A stretch of DNA of 64,000 bases, from positions 4,676,501 to 4,740,500 of the forward strand of contig NZ_CP106869.1 in NCBI RefSeq assembly GCF_025665335.1. The letters run 5' to 3'. Source of the stretch: Xanthomonas sp. AM6. GTDB lineage: Bacteria; Pseudomonadota; Gammaproteobacteria; Xanthomonadales; Xanthomonadaceae. Made by a program: the position numbers and the translations under genes. Below are positions 10,346-19,195 of the stretch, in pieces. Numbering within the stretch: position 1 is the stretch's first letter; every line of letters begins with the position of its first letter. The notes under the pieces were generated by a model. It was not told the origin of the DNA. It ran no database searches and saw only the letters and a program-made list of their open reading frames with translations.

Positions 10346-11967
10346 ACGAGCAGCACGCGGATGTGGTGATCACCGGCGGCGGCCTGGCCGGGCTGACCCT
10401 GGCCCTGCAACTGCGCCAGCGCGACCCGGCACTGCGCATCAGCGTGCTGGAACGGCGGGCGCATCCGGTACGCGAGGCCGCGTTCAAGGTCGGCGAATCC
10501 TCGGTGGAGATCGGCGCGCACTACTTCGCCAACGTGCTCGGCCTGCGCGAGCACCTGGAAACCGAGCAGATCCGCAAGTTCGGCTTCCGCTTCTTCTTCT
10601 CCGACGGGCGCGAGGACATCGACCGCTGCACCGAGCTGGGCGTGAGCCAGCTGCTGCCGACGCCGTCGTGGCAGATCGACCGCGGCCGCTTCGAGAACTT
10701 CCTCGGCGAGCGCGCCCGCGCGCTGGGCGTGGAGTTCATCGACGGCTGCACGGTGCGCGGCATCGACCTGGCCGACGACGACGCCGACCACCAGGTGCGC
10801 TACGAGCGCGACGGCGCCGCGGCGACGCTGCGCGCGCGCTGGGTGGTGGACGCCAGCGGCCGCGCCGGCCTGCTCAAGCGCAAGCTGGGTCTGGCCCAGG
10901 ACAACGCGCACAACGCCAACGCGGTGTGGTGGCGGGTGGACGGGCTGGTGGATCCCAACGCCTGGTCGCAGGACAGCGGCTGGCTGCAGCGCTGCACGCC
11001 GCCGGACCGCTGGCGCTCGACCAACCACATGTGCGGCCCGGGCTACTGGTTCTGGCTGATCCCGCTGTCCTCCGGCGCGCATTCGCTGGGCATCGTCTGC
11101 GATGCGCAGATGCATCCGCTGGAGACGATGAACACCCACGACAAGGCGATGGCCTGGCTGCGCACGCACCAGCCGCAGGTGGCGCGCACGCTCGAACAGA
11201 GCCAGCACGCGCTGCAGGACTTCCTGTTCCTGCGCAAGTTCTCCTACGGCTGCAAGCAGGTGTTCTCGGCGCAGCGCTGGGCGCTGACCGGCGAGGCCGG
11301 GGTCTTTCTCGACCCGTTCTATTCGCCGGGCAGCGACTTCATCGCCATCTCCAATACCTACATCTGCGAACTGATCGGGCGCGACCGTGCCGGAGGCAAC
11401 CTCGCGCCCTACGCCGAGCTGTACCAGCAGCTGTATTTCTCGTTCTACGAGAACACCCTGACCCTGTACCAGGACCAGTACCCGCTGTTCGGCGACGCGC
11501 AGGTGATGCCGGTCAAGGTGATCTGGGACTACACCTACTACTGGGCGCTGCTGGCGCCGCTGTTCTTCTCCAACCGCATCGCCGACCTGCCGACGCTGGG
11601 CCGGTTGCGCCCGGACTTCACCCACGCGCGCGAACTCAACCTGGGCATGCAGGCGCTGCTGCGCGACTGGGGCCGCCACAACGCGGCGCAAGGCCAGCCG
11701 GAAGCCGACGGGCGGCTGCTCGACCAGTACGTGATCGGCTGGTTCCACCAGCTCAACGCGGCGCTGAACGATGTGCTGGACGACGCGGCGTTCGTCGCGC
11801 GCGTACGCGAGAACGTGGCGCGGATGAGCTGGCTGGCGCGCGAAGTGCTGGGCCAGGCGCGGGCGCAGCATCCGCAGATCGATGGCCACGGCCTGGACGC
11901 GCTGCTCGCCGATACGCTGGACGGCGAGCGCTCGCTGGCCGCCACCTGGTACGCGCGCGCAGCGTAG
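10342..11967 (+). CDS. Flavin-dependent halogenase-like enzyme (xanthomonadin cluster, first copy)
   Basis: This 541-residue FAD protein belongs to the tryptophan-halogenase superfamily. It has an N-terminal dinucleotide-binding motif (GGGLAGLTLA, about residues 13-22), GESS near residue 53, a Lys at 79 that sits where the catalytic Lys of halogenases lies, and WFWLIP at 236-241 matching the halogenase WxWxIP signature. Xanthomonadins are brominated aryl polyenes, so a halogenation role is plausible. However, a second halogenase-like gene lies at 21103, so one of them may be an oxidoreductase of another type. It is the last gene of the coupled run beginning with the ketosynthase. The C-terminal ~180 residues are helical-looking and aromatic-rich, longer than in the second copy. 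Confidence 0.85.
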   Translation: MNEQHADVVITGGGLAGLTLALQLRQRDPALRISVLERRAHPVREAAFKVGESSVEIGAHYFANVLGLREHLETEQIRKFGFRFFFSDGREDIDRCTELGVSQLLPTPSWQIDRGRFENFLGERARALGVEFIDGCTVRGIDLADDDADHQVRYERDGAAATLRARWVVDASGRAGLLKRKLGLAQDNAHNANAVWWRVDGLVDPNAWSQDSGWLQRCTPPDRWRSTNHMCGPGYWFWLIPLSSGAHSLGIVCDAQMHPLETMNTHDKAMAWLRTHQPQVARTLEQSQHALQDFLFLRKFSYGCKQVFSAQRWALTGEAGVFLDPFYSPGSDFIAISNTYICELIGRDRAGGNLAPYAELYQQLYFSFYENTLTLYQDQYPLFGDAQVMPVKVIWDYTYYWALLAPLFFSNRIADLPTLGRLRPDFTHARELNLGMQALLRDWGRHNAAQGQPEADGRLLDQYVIGWFHQLNAALNDVLDDAAFVARVRENVARMSWLAREVLGQARAQHPQIDGHGLDALLADTLDGERSLAATWYARAA

Positions 11968-12093
11968 CGTCCGCACGGCCTGCCGGGACGGCACGGGACG
12001 CGGTGATCGGGATCGGCGACCGGCCGCGCCGAGCGCCATGGCGCTGGCGGTCGCTGCCGACGATCGCCGCGTCGCGCGCGGCGGCGTGAGCGC

Positions 12094-13032
12094 TCACTCC
12101 GCGTCGGCGGCCCGCGGGCGCGGCGCCTGCGCGGCGGCGTCCCGCTCCGCGTCGCCCTGCTCCGCCTCCGCCGGCTCGCTGCCGAAACGGTCGAACACGT
12201 CCGGATCGAACAGGCTGGCGTTGGCGATGTCGCCGGTGGAGATCACCTTCGCCGCCGGCAGCTCGGAGCCGGAGAAGATGTCCTCGGAGTAGTTCTCGGT
12301 CACCACCACCCGCAGGGTCTGCGCATCGCGGTAGCCGCTCCACACCGGGATCAGGCGCAGGTACGGCGAGGCGTCGGCGCGCAGCGGCGGGATCCATTCC
12401 AGCCAGCCCGCGTAGACCTTGCGGTCCTTCAGCGACAGCAGCACCGGCACCGGCGCGAGCAGGCCGTCGCTGGTCTCCAGCGCGTCCAAGCGATCGGCCG
12501 GGTGCGCCTGCGCATCCAGCCCGGCCTGGTCCGCCGCCGAGCGCGACGACAGCACCCGCGACAGCCAGCGGCGCAGGCGCAGCGGCGGATGCCACAGCAT
12601 GCGTATCGCCAGTTCGGCGACGAAGCCGCGGGTCCGCACCTGCTCCACGCGCAGCACGCTGAGGAAGAACAGCCGCTCCAGGCTGTTGTAGGTGCCGGTG
12701 CCGTACAGCCACAGCGCCGCCTCGTCGCGCGGCCAGAACCAGTTGATCCACACCCGCAGCGCCAGGCAGATCAGGAAGGCGAGCAAGGCGGTGCCGATGC
12801 CCGGATACGGCGCGACCAGATGCAGCAGGTGCCAGGCCTCGCGGCCCCAGGCGGTGGCCATCAACAGCACCGCCAGCACCCGGGCCATCGCCAGCGCGAG
12901 GATGCCGACCAGCGCCGAGGCCATCAGCAACTGTTCCTTGCCCTGGCGCGAGGCCCAGTAGGAGGTGATGAAGGTGAAGTTGACGAACAGATAGCCGCCG
13001 ATCAGCGGCAACAGCAACTGGTTGAAAGGCAT
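12094..13032 (-). CDS. Membrane protein of unknown function (possible DUF6338-like)
   Basis: This 312-residue protein has three or four hydrophobic segments in the first ~105 residues. A cytoplasmic-type domain follows, with the stretch DRKVYAGWLEWIPP near residue 205, reminiscent of DUF6338 proteins; that family assignment is from memory of the pattern only. The C-terminus is an acidic, Glu/Ala-rich tail. It lies on the minus strand between the halogenase and the ketoreductase of the pigment locus, with a small basic protein gene 15 bases beyond its start. Neither has an obvious role in pigment synthesis, so they may be an insertion into the locus. Confidence 0.75.
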   Translation of the reverse strand: MPFNQLLLPLIGGYLFVNFTFITSYWASRQGKEQLLMASALVGILALAMARVLAVLLMATAWGREAWHLLHLVAPYPGIGTALLAFLICLALRVWINWFWPRDEAALWLYGTGTYNSLERLFFLSVLRVEQVRTRGFVAELAIRMLWHPPLRLRRWLSRVLSSRSAADQAGLDAQAHPADRLDALETSDGLLAPVPVLLSLKDRKVYAGWLEWIPPLRADASPYLRLIPVWSGYRDAQTLRVVVTENYSEDIFSGSELPAAKVISTGDIANASLFDPDVFDRFGSEPAEAEQGDAERDAAAQAPRPRAADAE

Positions 13033-13047
13033 TCCTTGCCCCCGCGG

Positions 13048-13266
13048 CTATTTGGCGCGCTTGGCCTCGACGCGGCCGCGGACCGTGCGCGCCACCTTGC
13101 TCACCGCCTGGCGCCCGGACTCGCTGTTGAAGAACGCCTGCAGGTCCACGCGCACGCCCGACCCGGTGAACACGGCATAGGTGCGGTCCTTGAGCTCGGA
13201 CACGGTCGCGACCGTGCCGCCCGGGACCCGGCTGGGGCGCTTCTTGCTGGCAGGCACGACGGACAT
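13048..13266 (-). CDS. Small basic protein of unknown function (72 aa)
   Basis: This short, Lys/Arg-rich protein starts at ATG 13266. It has a basic N-terminus, a central segment ELKDRTYAVFTGSG and a basic C-terminal tail ending EAKRAK. No family was recognised. Codon use (strong third-position GC) supports it being real. It ends 15 bases before the membrane protein gene on the same strand, so the two probably form an operon. Function unknown. Confidence 0.6.
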   Translation of the reverse strand: MSVVPASKKRPSRVPGGTVATVSELKDRTYAVFTGSGVRVDLQAFFNSESGRQAVSKVARTVRGRVEAKRAK

Positions 13267-13553
13267 GTCCCGACTATAGGCCCGCCCCGCCCGCATTCCA
13301 AGTACCGCGCCGCGGGCGCCAGGGCGCGTCGCCATTCCCGAACGGGTCGCATTGGGCCGGTCAGGTCGCGCGCCGGTGCCGCGTGGCGCAGCGCCTGGCC
13401 GGTGGGCGGGTCGAGCCGCGCGGTACCGGCGGACGGCCTGACAGGCGCCAACCCGCAGGGCCACGCTTGCGCGTGCACGCCGCCGTATCGGCGCTGCCGC
13501 GAACCCGCATGCGCGGGCGTGGCGCGCGCCGTTCAGGGGACGGATGACACGTC

Positions 13554-14291
13554 CTAGCCCATGCCGCCGTTGACGCCGATCACCTGGCCGTTGACGTAGC
13601 CGGCCGCGTCCGAGCACAGGAAGCCGACCAGCGCGGCGACCTCGTCCGGCCTGCCGGCGCGGCCGGCCGGCACCAGTTGCTTGATCGCCTCCGGCGCGAA
13701 CGCCTCGCCGGCCATCGCGCCCTCGATGACCCCGGGCGCGACCACGTTGACGCTGATCCCGCGGCTGGCCATCTCCCGCGCCAGCGACTTGCTGGCGCCG
13801 TGCAGCGCGGCCTTGGCCGCGGCGTAGTTGGTCTGGCCGCGGTTGCCGAGCACCGCCGCCACCGACGACACGCTGACGATGCGGCCCCAGCGCGTGCGCG
13901 CCATCGGCAGCAGCAGCGGCTGGGTCACGTTGAAGAAGCCGTGCAGCGACACGTCGATGACCCGGTGCCATTGCGCCGCGTGCATCCCGGCCATCGGCGC
14001 GTCGTCGTGGATGCCGGCGTTGTTGACCACCACCTGGATCGGCCCGGCCTCCAGCAGCGCGGCCAGTGCCGCGGCGCTGGCATCGGCGTCGGCCACGTCG
14101 AACGCCACCGCCTCGGCGCTGCCGCCGGCAGCGGCGATGTCCTGCACCACCGCCGCCGCGCGTGCCAGATTGCCGTTGGCGTGCACGATCACGTGCAGCC
14201 CGTCGGCGGCCAGGCGCCGGCAGATCGCCCCGCCCAGGTCGCCGCTGCCACCGGTGACCAGGGCGCGGCGCGCGGAAGAAGGCTGTGACAT
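13554..14291 (-). CDS. 3-ketoacyl-ACP reductase (SDR family, FabG-like)
   Basis: This is a 245-residue classical short-chain dehydrogenase that reduces the beta-keto group during polyene chain extension with NADPH. Visible are the cofactor motif TGGSGDLG (13-20), NNAG (90-93), the catalytic Ser143, Tyr156 and Lys160 (YAAAK), and the C-terminal VNGGMG. The ATG at 14291 has AGGAA upstream at good spacing. It lies at the downstream end of the minus-strand xanthomonadin run, separated from the dehydratase by a palindromic repeat. The family is certain; that it serves xanthomonadin rather than general fatty acid synthesis is from context. Confidence 0.92.
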   Translation of the reverse strand: MSQPSSARRALVTGGSGDLGGAICRRLAADGLHVIVHANGNLARAAAVVQDIAAAGGSAEAVAFDVADADASAAALAALLEAGPIQVVVNNAGIHDDAPMAGMHAAQWHRVIDVSLHGFFNVTQPLLLPMARTRWGRIVSVSSVAAVLGNRGQTNYAAAKAALHGASKSLAREMASRGISVNVVAPGVIEGAMAGEAFAPEAIKQLVPAGRAGRPDEVAALVGFLCSDAAGYVNGQVIGVNGGMG

Positions 14292-14367
14292 CGTAGTTCC
14301 TCGGGCGGAAGGGGGCGGGGTCGCCATGCTAGCGATTCGCGGGCGTGGCGCCAGCGTATGCGGCGTT

Positions 14368-14433
14368 TGCAGGAGCGGCTTCAGCCGCGACGCGTTGCTG
14401 ACAGAGCCTGTCGCGGCTGAAGCCGCTCCTACA
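14368..14433. repeat. Palindromic intergenic repeat
   Basis: Two 24-base inverted arms (14368-14391 and 14410-14433) built around GGAGCGGCTTCAGCC pair with one mismatch around an 18-base loop. The same arm recurs at 30952, 31171, 34467/34514 and, diverged, in 46270-46693 and at 49220. It is a dispersed REP-like element lying between two pigment genes. Confidence 0.85.
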
Positions 14434-14449
14434 GACGCCAGTCGAAACG

Positions 14450-14893
14450 CTACGCCGCGCCGAGCATCACCGTGGCGCGGCCTTCGGCCAGCAGCTGGCC
14501 GCGATGGACGATGCGGAAGCCGTATTGCTGGCTGTCCTCGGCCTGCAGCAGCACTTCGGCCTCGCACTCGATCGCCTCCGGCAATGCCTCCAGATCGGCC
14601 ACGTGCAACTGCACGCCGCGCAGCGCGACCAGCATGCCCGGGCGCACCGGCTTGCCGCTGGCGCGGCCGAGCAGGCCGCCGTGCACCGCCATCGCCTGCG
14701 CGCCGTATTCGCACAGGTGCAGCGCGCGCAGGCGGCCGCCGCTGCGCAGCGGATGCTCGGCGGCGCGGTGCGCCAGGCTGCGCAGCACGATGCGCTGCGC
14801 GTCCCAGGCCAGCACCTCTTCCCACAGGCACATCAGGCCCTGGTGCGGCACCAGCGCCGCGATCGCGTCGCGTCCGCGCGGCAGTTCGCTCAT
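14450..14893 (-). CDS. Hotdog-fold 3-hydroxyacyl-ACP dehydratase-like protein (xanthomonadin cluster)
   Basis: This 147-residue protein resembles the dehydratases of aryl polyene clusters. His17 in LVPHQGLM and Glu62 in HLCEYGAQAMA are placed like the catalytic His/Glu pair of hotdog dehydratases. It would remove water from the 3-hydroxyacyl-ACP to create each double bond of the polyene. Its start overlaps the stop of the exporter gene by ATGA (14890-14893), so it is translated in series with it. The cluster has a second, shorter hotdog protein at 18896-19183; which carries the activity is not decided by sequence. Confidence 0.8.
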   Translation of the reverse strand: MSELPRGRDAIAALVPHQGLMCLWEEVLAWDAQRIVLRSLAHRAAEHPLRSGGRLRALHLCEYGAQAMAVHGGLLGRASGKPVRPGMLVALRGVQLHVADLEALPEAIECEAEVLLQAEDSQQYGFRIVHRGQLLAEGRATVMLGAA

Positions 14894-17256
14894 GCGCTTG
14901 CCTCCCCGTGCACCACGGCCGGCGCGGCGCTGGCGTCCTCGCGCGAGACCAGCAGCGCCAGCACGAAATTGAACAGCACGCCCAACGCCACGGTGCTGCC
15001 GATCGCGCGCAGCACCGGGATGCTGGAGGCGGCCAGCAGCGCGAACACCAGCAGCGTCATCAGGCTGCACACGATCAGGGCATGCAGCGTGCGCAGCTGG
15101 TCGGCGCGGTCGTCGCCGGCATGGTCGAAGAACAGCGCGTAGTCCAGGCCCAGGCCGGCGGCCAGGATCAGCGCGATCAGGTGGAACAGGTTCAGTTCGA
15201 CCCCGCAGCCGCGCAGGATCGCCAGGATCAGCAGCGTGGTCAGCGCCATCGGCAACAGCACGCGCACGATCCGGCGCGGCGTGCGCAGCGCCAGCGCCAC
15301 GGTCAGCGCCAGCAGCAGCGCGGCGATGCCCAGCGCGCCGAGCACGCGGCCGCGGTAGGCGGCGACCAGCGATTCGGAGGCGTCCTTCAGGTCCAGCAGC
15401 TGCGCGCCGCTGCCCTGCACCGCGCCGGCCAGCCGCGCCGGGTCGCGCAGGCCGGTCAGCGACACCAGCGCGGTGGCGTGGTCGGCGCGGTCCAGCAGCA
15501 GGCCGTCGACGGTGGTCGCCAGCGGCGTGCCGCGCAGGTCGCGCGCGGTCAGCGGCGGCGCGCTGCGGGCGCGTTCCAGGTCGGCCAGGAACGGGGCGAA
15601 GGCGTCGGCGCGGAACGGCGTGGCGGCCACCGCCGCGGCGGTCAGCGCACGCGCCTGCGCCGCGTCCGGCAACGCCGCCTGGCGCCGCCGCTGGGTCGCC
15701 GCGCTGGGCAGGTAGCGCGCGGCCATGTCGTAGCCGGCCAGCTCGCCACGCGCGACCAGCGCGTCCAGGCGCGGGCGCAGCCGCTCGGACGCGGCCAGCG
15801 CGGCATCGGCCGACGCCGCCGGCAGCGACAGCACGTAGCGCACGTCCGGCGCGCCCAGTTCCTGGCGCAGGTGCGCGTCGCGGGCCAGGCCGTCGGCCGG
15901 CACCGGGGTCAGCTTGGACAGGTCGTTCTGCCAGAACGGGCCCGGCGCGAACGCGATCACCGCCGCCGCGGCCAGGGCCAGCGCCAGCAGCGACCAGCGC
16001 GGCCGCGGCAGCCGCGCGATGCCGCGCCACAGCCGCGCCAATGCGGGCGAGTCGGCGTGGTCGCGCGGCGAAGGATCGATCAACGCCGGCAGCAGCAGGC
16101 GCGTGGTCAGCGCCGCCACCAGCAGCCCGGCGATGGTGAACACCGCCAGCTGGCGCAGGCCGTCCACGCCGGAGAACAGGAAGGTGACGTAGGCGATGCA
16201 GGTGGAGACCACGCCGGTGGCCAGCGTCGGCCACAGGTGGCGCGCGTTGGCGCGCGGGTCCAGGCCCGGGCGCTGATGGCTGAACAGGTGGATCGGATAG
16301 TCCTGGACCACGCCGATCAGGGTGAAGCCGAACGCCACGGTGATGCCGTGCACGCCGTCGAACAGCAGCGCCACCGCGCCCAGCCCGGCCAGCCCGGCGC
16401 TGGCCAGCGGCAGCACGCCCAGCACCGGGATCTTCCAGCTGCGGTAGGCGACCAGCAGCAGCACCACCAGGCCCAGCGTATCCAGCATGCCGATCCACTG
16501 CGCCTCGTTCTGGGTGCGCCCGCCGATCTCCACCGAGAACGCGCCCGGCCCGGTCAGGGTCAGGCGGCTGGCGCTGCCGGCGCTGGCCTTGGCGAAGGCG
16601 GCGTGGATCGCGTCCACCGCGCGCTGTTGCCCGGTCGGGTCGAACCCGGCGGCGCGGGTCTGCGCGACCAGCAGCGCGTCCTTGCCGGCGCGGTCGAACC
16701 AGACCCCGTCGCGCTGCTGCGGGCCGCCGGCCGGCTGCAGGCTCTCGGCCAGATGCAGCATTTCCAAGGTCGGATCGCGCGGCAGCAGCGGCTCGACCAT
16801 CGCCGCGGCCGGCGAGCCCAGGTCCTGCAGCCGTGCCTGCAGCGCGTCGGCCAGCGTCGGCGCATCCAGCGGATGCGCGTCGAAGCTGTCGCTGAGCAGG
16901 TAGCGGTAGGCCAGCAGGCGCTCGGGAATCGCGTCCAGCCCGGCATCGGCGCCGTTGGCGACCAGCTCGAAGGTGTCGCGCTGCGCGGCCAGCTGCGCGC
17001 GCAGCGCCTGCGATTGCCGCGCCAGCGTCGCCGCATCGGCGCCGGACAGCGACATCAGCAGCAGCCGCGAGCCCGGGCCTTCGCCGAGCTCGTCGAGCAG
17101 CAGGGTCTGCGCGGGGGTCTGGGCTTCGGGCATGAACTTGCGCAGGTCGCCGGACACCTGCAGCACGTTGCCCAGCCACCAGCCGCCACCGGCCAGCAGC
17201 GCCAGCCACAGCAGCGCCAGCGCGATGCGTGCCTTCGAACCCAATTGGCGTTTCAT
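14890..17256 (-). CDS. MMPL/RND-family exporter of the xanthomonadin cluster
   Basis: This is a 788-residue inner-membrane protein with the layout of MMPL-type RND transporters: one N-terminal helix, a large periplasmic loop, five or six helices, then the same pattern repeated. Aryl polyene clusters carry such an exporter next to a LolA-like protein, and together they are thought to move the lipid-linked pigment from the inner to the outer membrane. The ATG at 17256 (MKRQLGSK) was preferred over an upstream extension whose leader is Arg/Gly-rich and unlike a membrane-protein start. It is preceded by the LolA-like gene with a 97-base gap and overlaps the dehydratase downstream. Confidence 0.87.
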   Translation of the reverse strand: MKRQLGSKARIALALLWLALLAGGGWWLGNVLQVSGDLRKFMPEAQTPAQTLLLDELGEGPGSRLLLMSLSGADAATLARQSQALRAQLAAQRDTFELVANGADAGLDAIPERLLAYRYLLSDSFDAHPLDAPTLADALQARLQDLGSPAAAMVEPLLPRDPTLEMLHLAESLQPAGGPQQRDGVWFDRAGKDALLVAQTRAAGFDPTGQQRAVDAIHAAFAKASAGSASRLTLTGPGAFSVEIGGRTQNEAQWIGMLDTLGLVVLLLVAYRSWKIPVLGVLPLASAGLAGLGAVALLFDGVHGITVAFGFTLIGVVQDYPIHLFSHQRPGLDPRANARHLWPTLATGVVSTCIAYVTFLFSGVDGLRQLAVFTIAGLLVAALTTRLLLPALIDPSPRDHADSPALARLWRGIARLPRPRWSLLALALAAAAVIAFAPGPFWQNDLSKLTPVPADGLARDAHLRQELGAPDVRYVLSLPAASADAALAASERLRPRLDALVARGELAGYDMAARYLPSAATQRRRQAALPDAAQARALTAAAVAATPFRADAFAPFLADLERARSAPPLTARDLRGTPLATTVDGLLLDRADHATALVSLTGLRDPARLAGAVQGSGAQLLDLKDASESLVAAYRGRVLGALGIAALLLALTVALALRTPRRIVRVLLPMALTTLLILAILRGCGVELNLFHLIALILAAGLGLDYALFFDHAGDDRADQLRTLHALIVCSLMTLLVFALLAASSIPVLRAIGSTVALGVLFNFVLALLVSREDASAAPAVVHGEASA

Positions 17257-17353
17257 CGCTGCGACCCGGCAACGGCCCGCATATCCGGCACCGCGGCCGC
17301 GCAGGCGGCGGCGCACGGCGCGGGCCGCTGCGCGCTATCGCAGGCGGGGCGCA

Positions 17354-18001
17354 TCAATGCGCGTCGCCGTGGCACAGCGCGGTCAGCGCATCGGTCTCGA
17401 GGAGGCTGGCCGCGTCGCGCGCTGCGCCGGCCAGCAGGGTGCGCTGCACGTCGCCCTTGGCCGGGGTGGTCTCGATGCAGCGCAGCTCGGCACCGCGCCC
17501 GTACAGGCGCAGGCTGCGCACCTGCGCGGCCAGCGCCGGGTCCCTGGGCTGCAGCTGCAACTGCCAGCGTTCGCGGGTGCCGCTGCTGCTCAGCGCGTAG
17601 TGCTGCTGCAGCTGCGCGCGGTCGCCGGACAGCAGCGCGCCGAAGCCGTTCTGCAGGCCGGCCAGTTCCGGCACCCGCGCCAGCGAGAAACGCCGCGGCG
17701 CCTTGCCGGCGCGTTCCAGGGTGGCCTCGCCGCCGCGCAGGGTGGTGGTCTCGCGGTACGGCGCGGTGACTTCGCGCACCAGGGTGTCGGTGTCCGGGCG
17801 GCGGTACTGGCCCTGCACCCGCAGCGGCGCCTTCAGCAGCGCCGAGCCGCGCAGTTCGACGAAATCGGTACTGACCGGGACCGGCCGCGCCAGCTTCTGC
17901 AGGATCCAGCCGGGGTCCAGCGGCTCAGGCGGCGCGGCGCACAGCGGTGCGGCGCTGCACAGCAGTATCAGCATCCACGGCAAGGTGCGACGCATCGGCA
18001 T
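17354..18001 (-). CDS. LolA-like periplasmic carrier of the xanthomonadin cluster
   Basis: This 215-residue secreted protein has a typical signal peptide (MRRTLPWMLILLCSAAPLCA, cleaved about residue 22). The mature part has the alternating strand pattern of LolA-fold proteins, which hold lipid moieties in a hydrophobic barrel. It is probably the periplasmic carrier working with the adjacent MMPL exporter. Its start lies 77 bases inside the upstream acyltransferase gene, in another frame. This is an unusually long overlap, but the signal peptide falls entirely within it, so a later start is unlikely. Confidence 0.8.
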   Translation of the reverse strand: MPMRRTLPWMLILLCSAAPLCAAPPEPLDPGWILQKLARPVPVSTDFVELRGSALLKAPLRVQGQYRRPDTDTLVREVTAPYRETTTLRGGEATLERAGKAPRRFSLARVPELAGLQNGFGALLSGDRAQLQQHYALSSSGTRERWQLQLQPRDPALAAQVRSLRLYGRGAELRCIETTPAKGDVQRTLLAGAARDAASLLETDALTALCHGDAH

Positions 18002-18899
18002 GGCGGTTGTTCCAGAAATCGTAGAAGTTGAACCAGTTGTACGGCGCGGAGCGCGTGTAATGTTCCAGCCTGGCGGCGTAATCGCGGATGAGCGCCGCCA
18101 GCACCGGCGCGCGCTGCCGCCGCGGCAGGTCCAGGCCTTCGCTGAACGTCTCGAACACCAGCTGGTAGCGGTTGCCGCCGCGGTACAGGCCGAACGCCAG
18201 CACCACCGGCACCTTCAGCGCCGCGGCGATCAGCCACGGCGAGGTCGGGAACATCGCGCCCTGGCCGATGAACGCGGCCGGCAGCGCCGGGTCCTCCGGG
18301 CGCGGGCGGTCCACCAGCAACGCGACCAGCGCGCCTTCGTCGGCGGCCTGCTTGATCGCCATGACGATCGAGGTGCTGTCCATGCCGGCATCGATGATGT
18401 TGGCCGCCAGCTGCGGATTGAGCGCGCCCAGCAGTTCGGTCATCGCCGGGTTGTGCGCCTTGTCCAGCACCACCTTGACCTGCACGTCGGGGCGTTCGGT
18501 GGCCAGCACCCGCAGCGCGTCGAAGCTGCCCAGGTGAGAGCCGAAGATCAGCACGCCGCGGCCGCGGTCCATCTGCGCGTGCAGCTGCTCCAGGCCCTGG
18601 ATGTCGACCTGGAAGCGGTGCATCTGCCCGCACAGCATGAACACCCGGTCCAGGATGGTCGAGGCGAAGGTGTGGATGTGCCGGGCCACGTCCAGCAGCG
18701 TGGCCGGGCGGTCGAACACGCGGCTGAGGTAGTCGCGCGAATCGCGCCGCTCCGGGCCGCGCACCAGCAGGAAATACAGGGTGATCGGATACAGCAGCAG
18801 GCGCCCGACGGCGCGGCCGCCGTAGCGGGCGATGCTGCGGATCAGCCACAGCGCGAACCGGCCGCCGCCTTCCGGACGGTGCTTCCAGCTGGCGCTCAT
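17925..18899 (-). CDS. LpxL/LPLAT-family acyltransferase of the xanthomonadin cluster
   Basis: This 324-residue protein is related to the lipid A late acyltransferases. The HX4D catalytic motif is present in FGSHLGSFD, and there is a hydrophobic N-terminal segment near residues 25-45. It also has the family pattern VALLVDRP..ED. In aryl polyene loci such enzymes are thought to acylate the glycolipid head group that carries the pigment; the donor and acceptor here are unproven. Its start overlaps the downstream end of the short hotdog gene by ATGA, and its 3' end overlaps the LolA-like gene by 77 bases. Confidence 0.85.
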   Translation of the reverse strand: MSASWKHRPEGGGRFALWLIRSIARYGGRAVGRLLLYPITLYFLLVRGPERRDSRDYLSRVFDRPATLLDVARHIHTFASTILDRVFMLCGQMHRFQVDIQGLEQLHAQMDRGRGVLIFGSHLGSFDALRVLATERPDVQVKVVLDKAHNPAMTELLGALNPQLAANIIDAGMDSTSIVMAIKQAADEGALVALLVDRPRPEDPALPAAFIGQGAMFPTSPWLIAAALKVPVVLAFGLYRGGNRYQLVFETFSEGLDLPRRQRAPVLAALIRDYAARLEHYTRSAPYNWFNFYDFWNNRHADASHLAVDADTAVQRRTAVRRAA

Positions 18900-19183
18900 G
18901 GCGCCGCGTCCGCGACCAGGTCGCCGCTGACCAGCAGGTCCTCGCCGCGGCGCACGCGGAAGCGCCAGCGCGGCGCCGCCCCGTCCAGTTCCACCCGCGC
19001 CGGCTGGCCGGGCAGCAGCGGCTGCAGGAACTTCACCTGCGGCAGGCGCAATGGCCCGCGCGCGCCGTGCACGGCCTCGACGGCCTGCAGCACGTGGTCC
19101 AGCACCACCACGCCGGGCACCACCGGGTGGCCCGGGAAATGCCCTGGCAGGCTGGGATGATCATGCGGTACGACGAAATCCAT
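18896..19183 (-). CDS. Short FabA/FabZ-like hotdog protein
   Basis: This 95-residue protein has the characteristic HPSLPGHFPGHPVVPG segment (residues 9-24) of FabA/FabZ-type hotdog domains, followed by KFLQPLLPG. It lacks the helix with the catalytic acid that full-length enzymes carry, so it may need a partner (perhaps the 147-residue hotdog protein) or act as a dehydratase/thioesterase-like accessory. It lies between the PlsC-type and LpxL-type acyltransferase genes and is coupled to the latter. Confidence 0.8.
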   Translation of the reverse strand: MDFVVPHDHPSLPGHFPGHPVVPGVVVLDHVLQAVEAVHGARGPLRLPQVKFLQPLLPGQPARVELDGAAPRWRFRVRRGEDLLVSGDLVADAAP

Positions 19184-19195
19184 AAGGGCAGCGGC

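Noticed and set aside
14368-14433. Intrinsic terminator between the dehydratase and ketoreductase genes
   Set aside because: The palindrome is a member of a dispersed family and lacks a T-run on either strand, so it is called a repeat.
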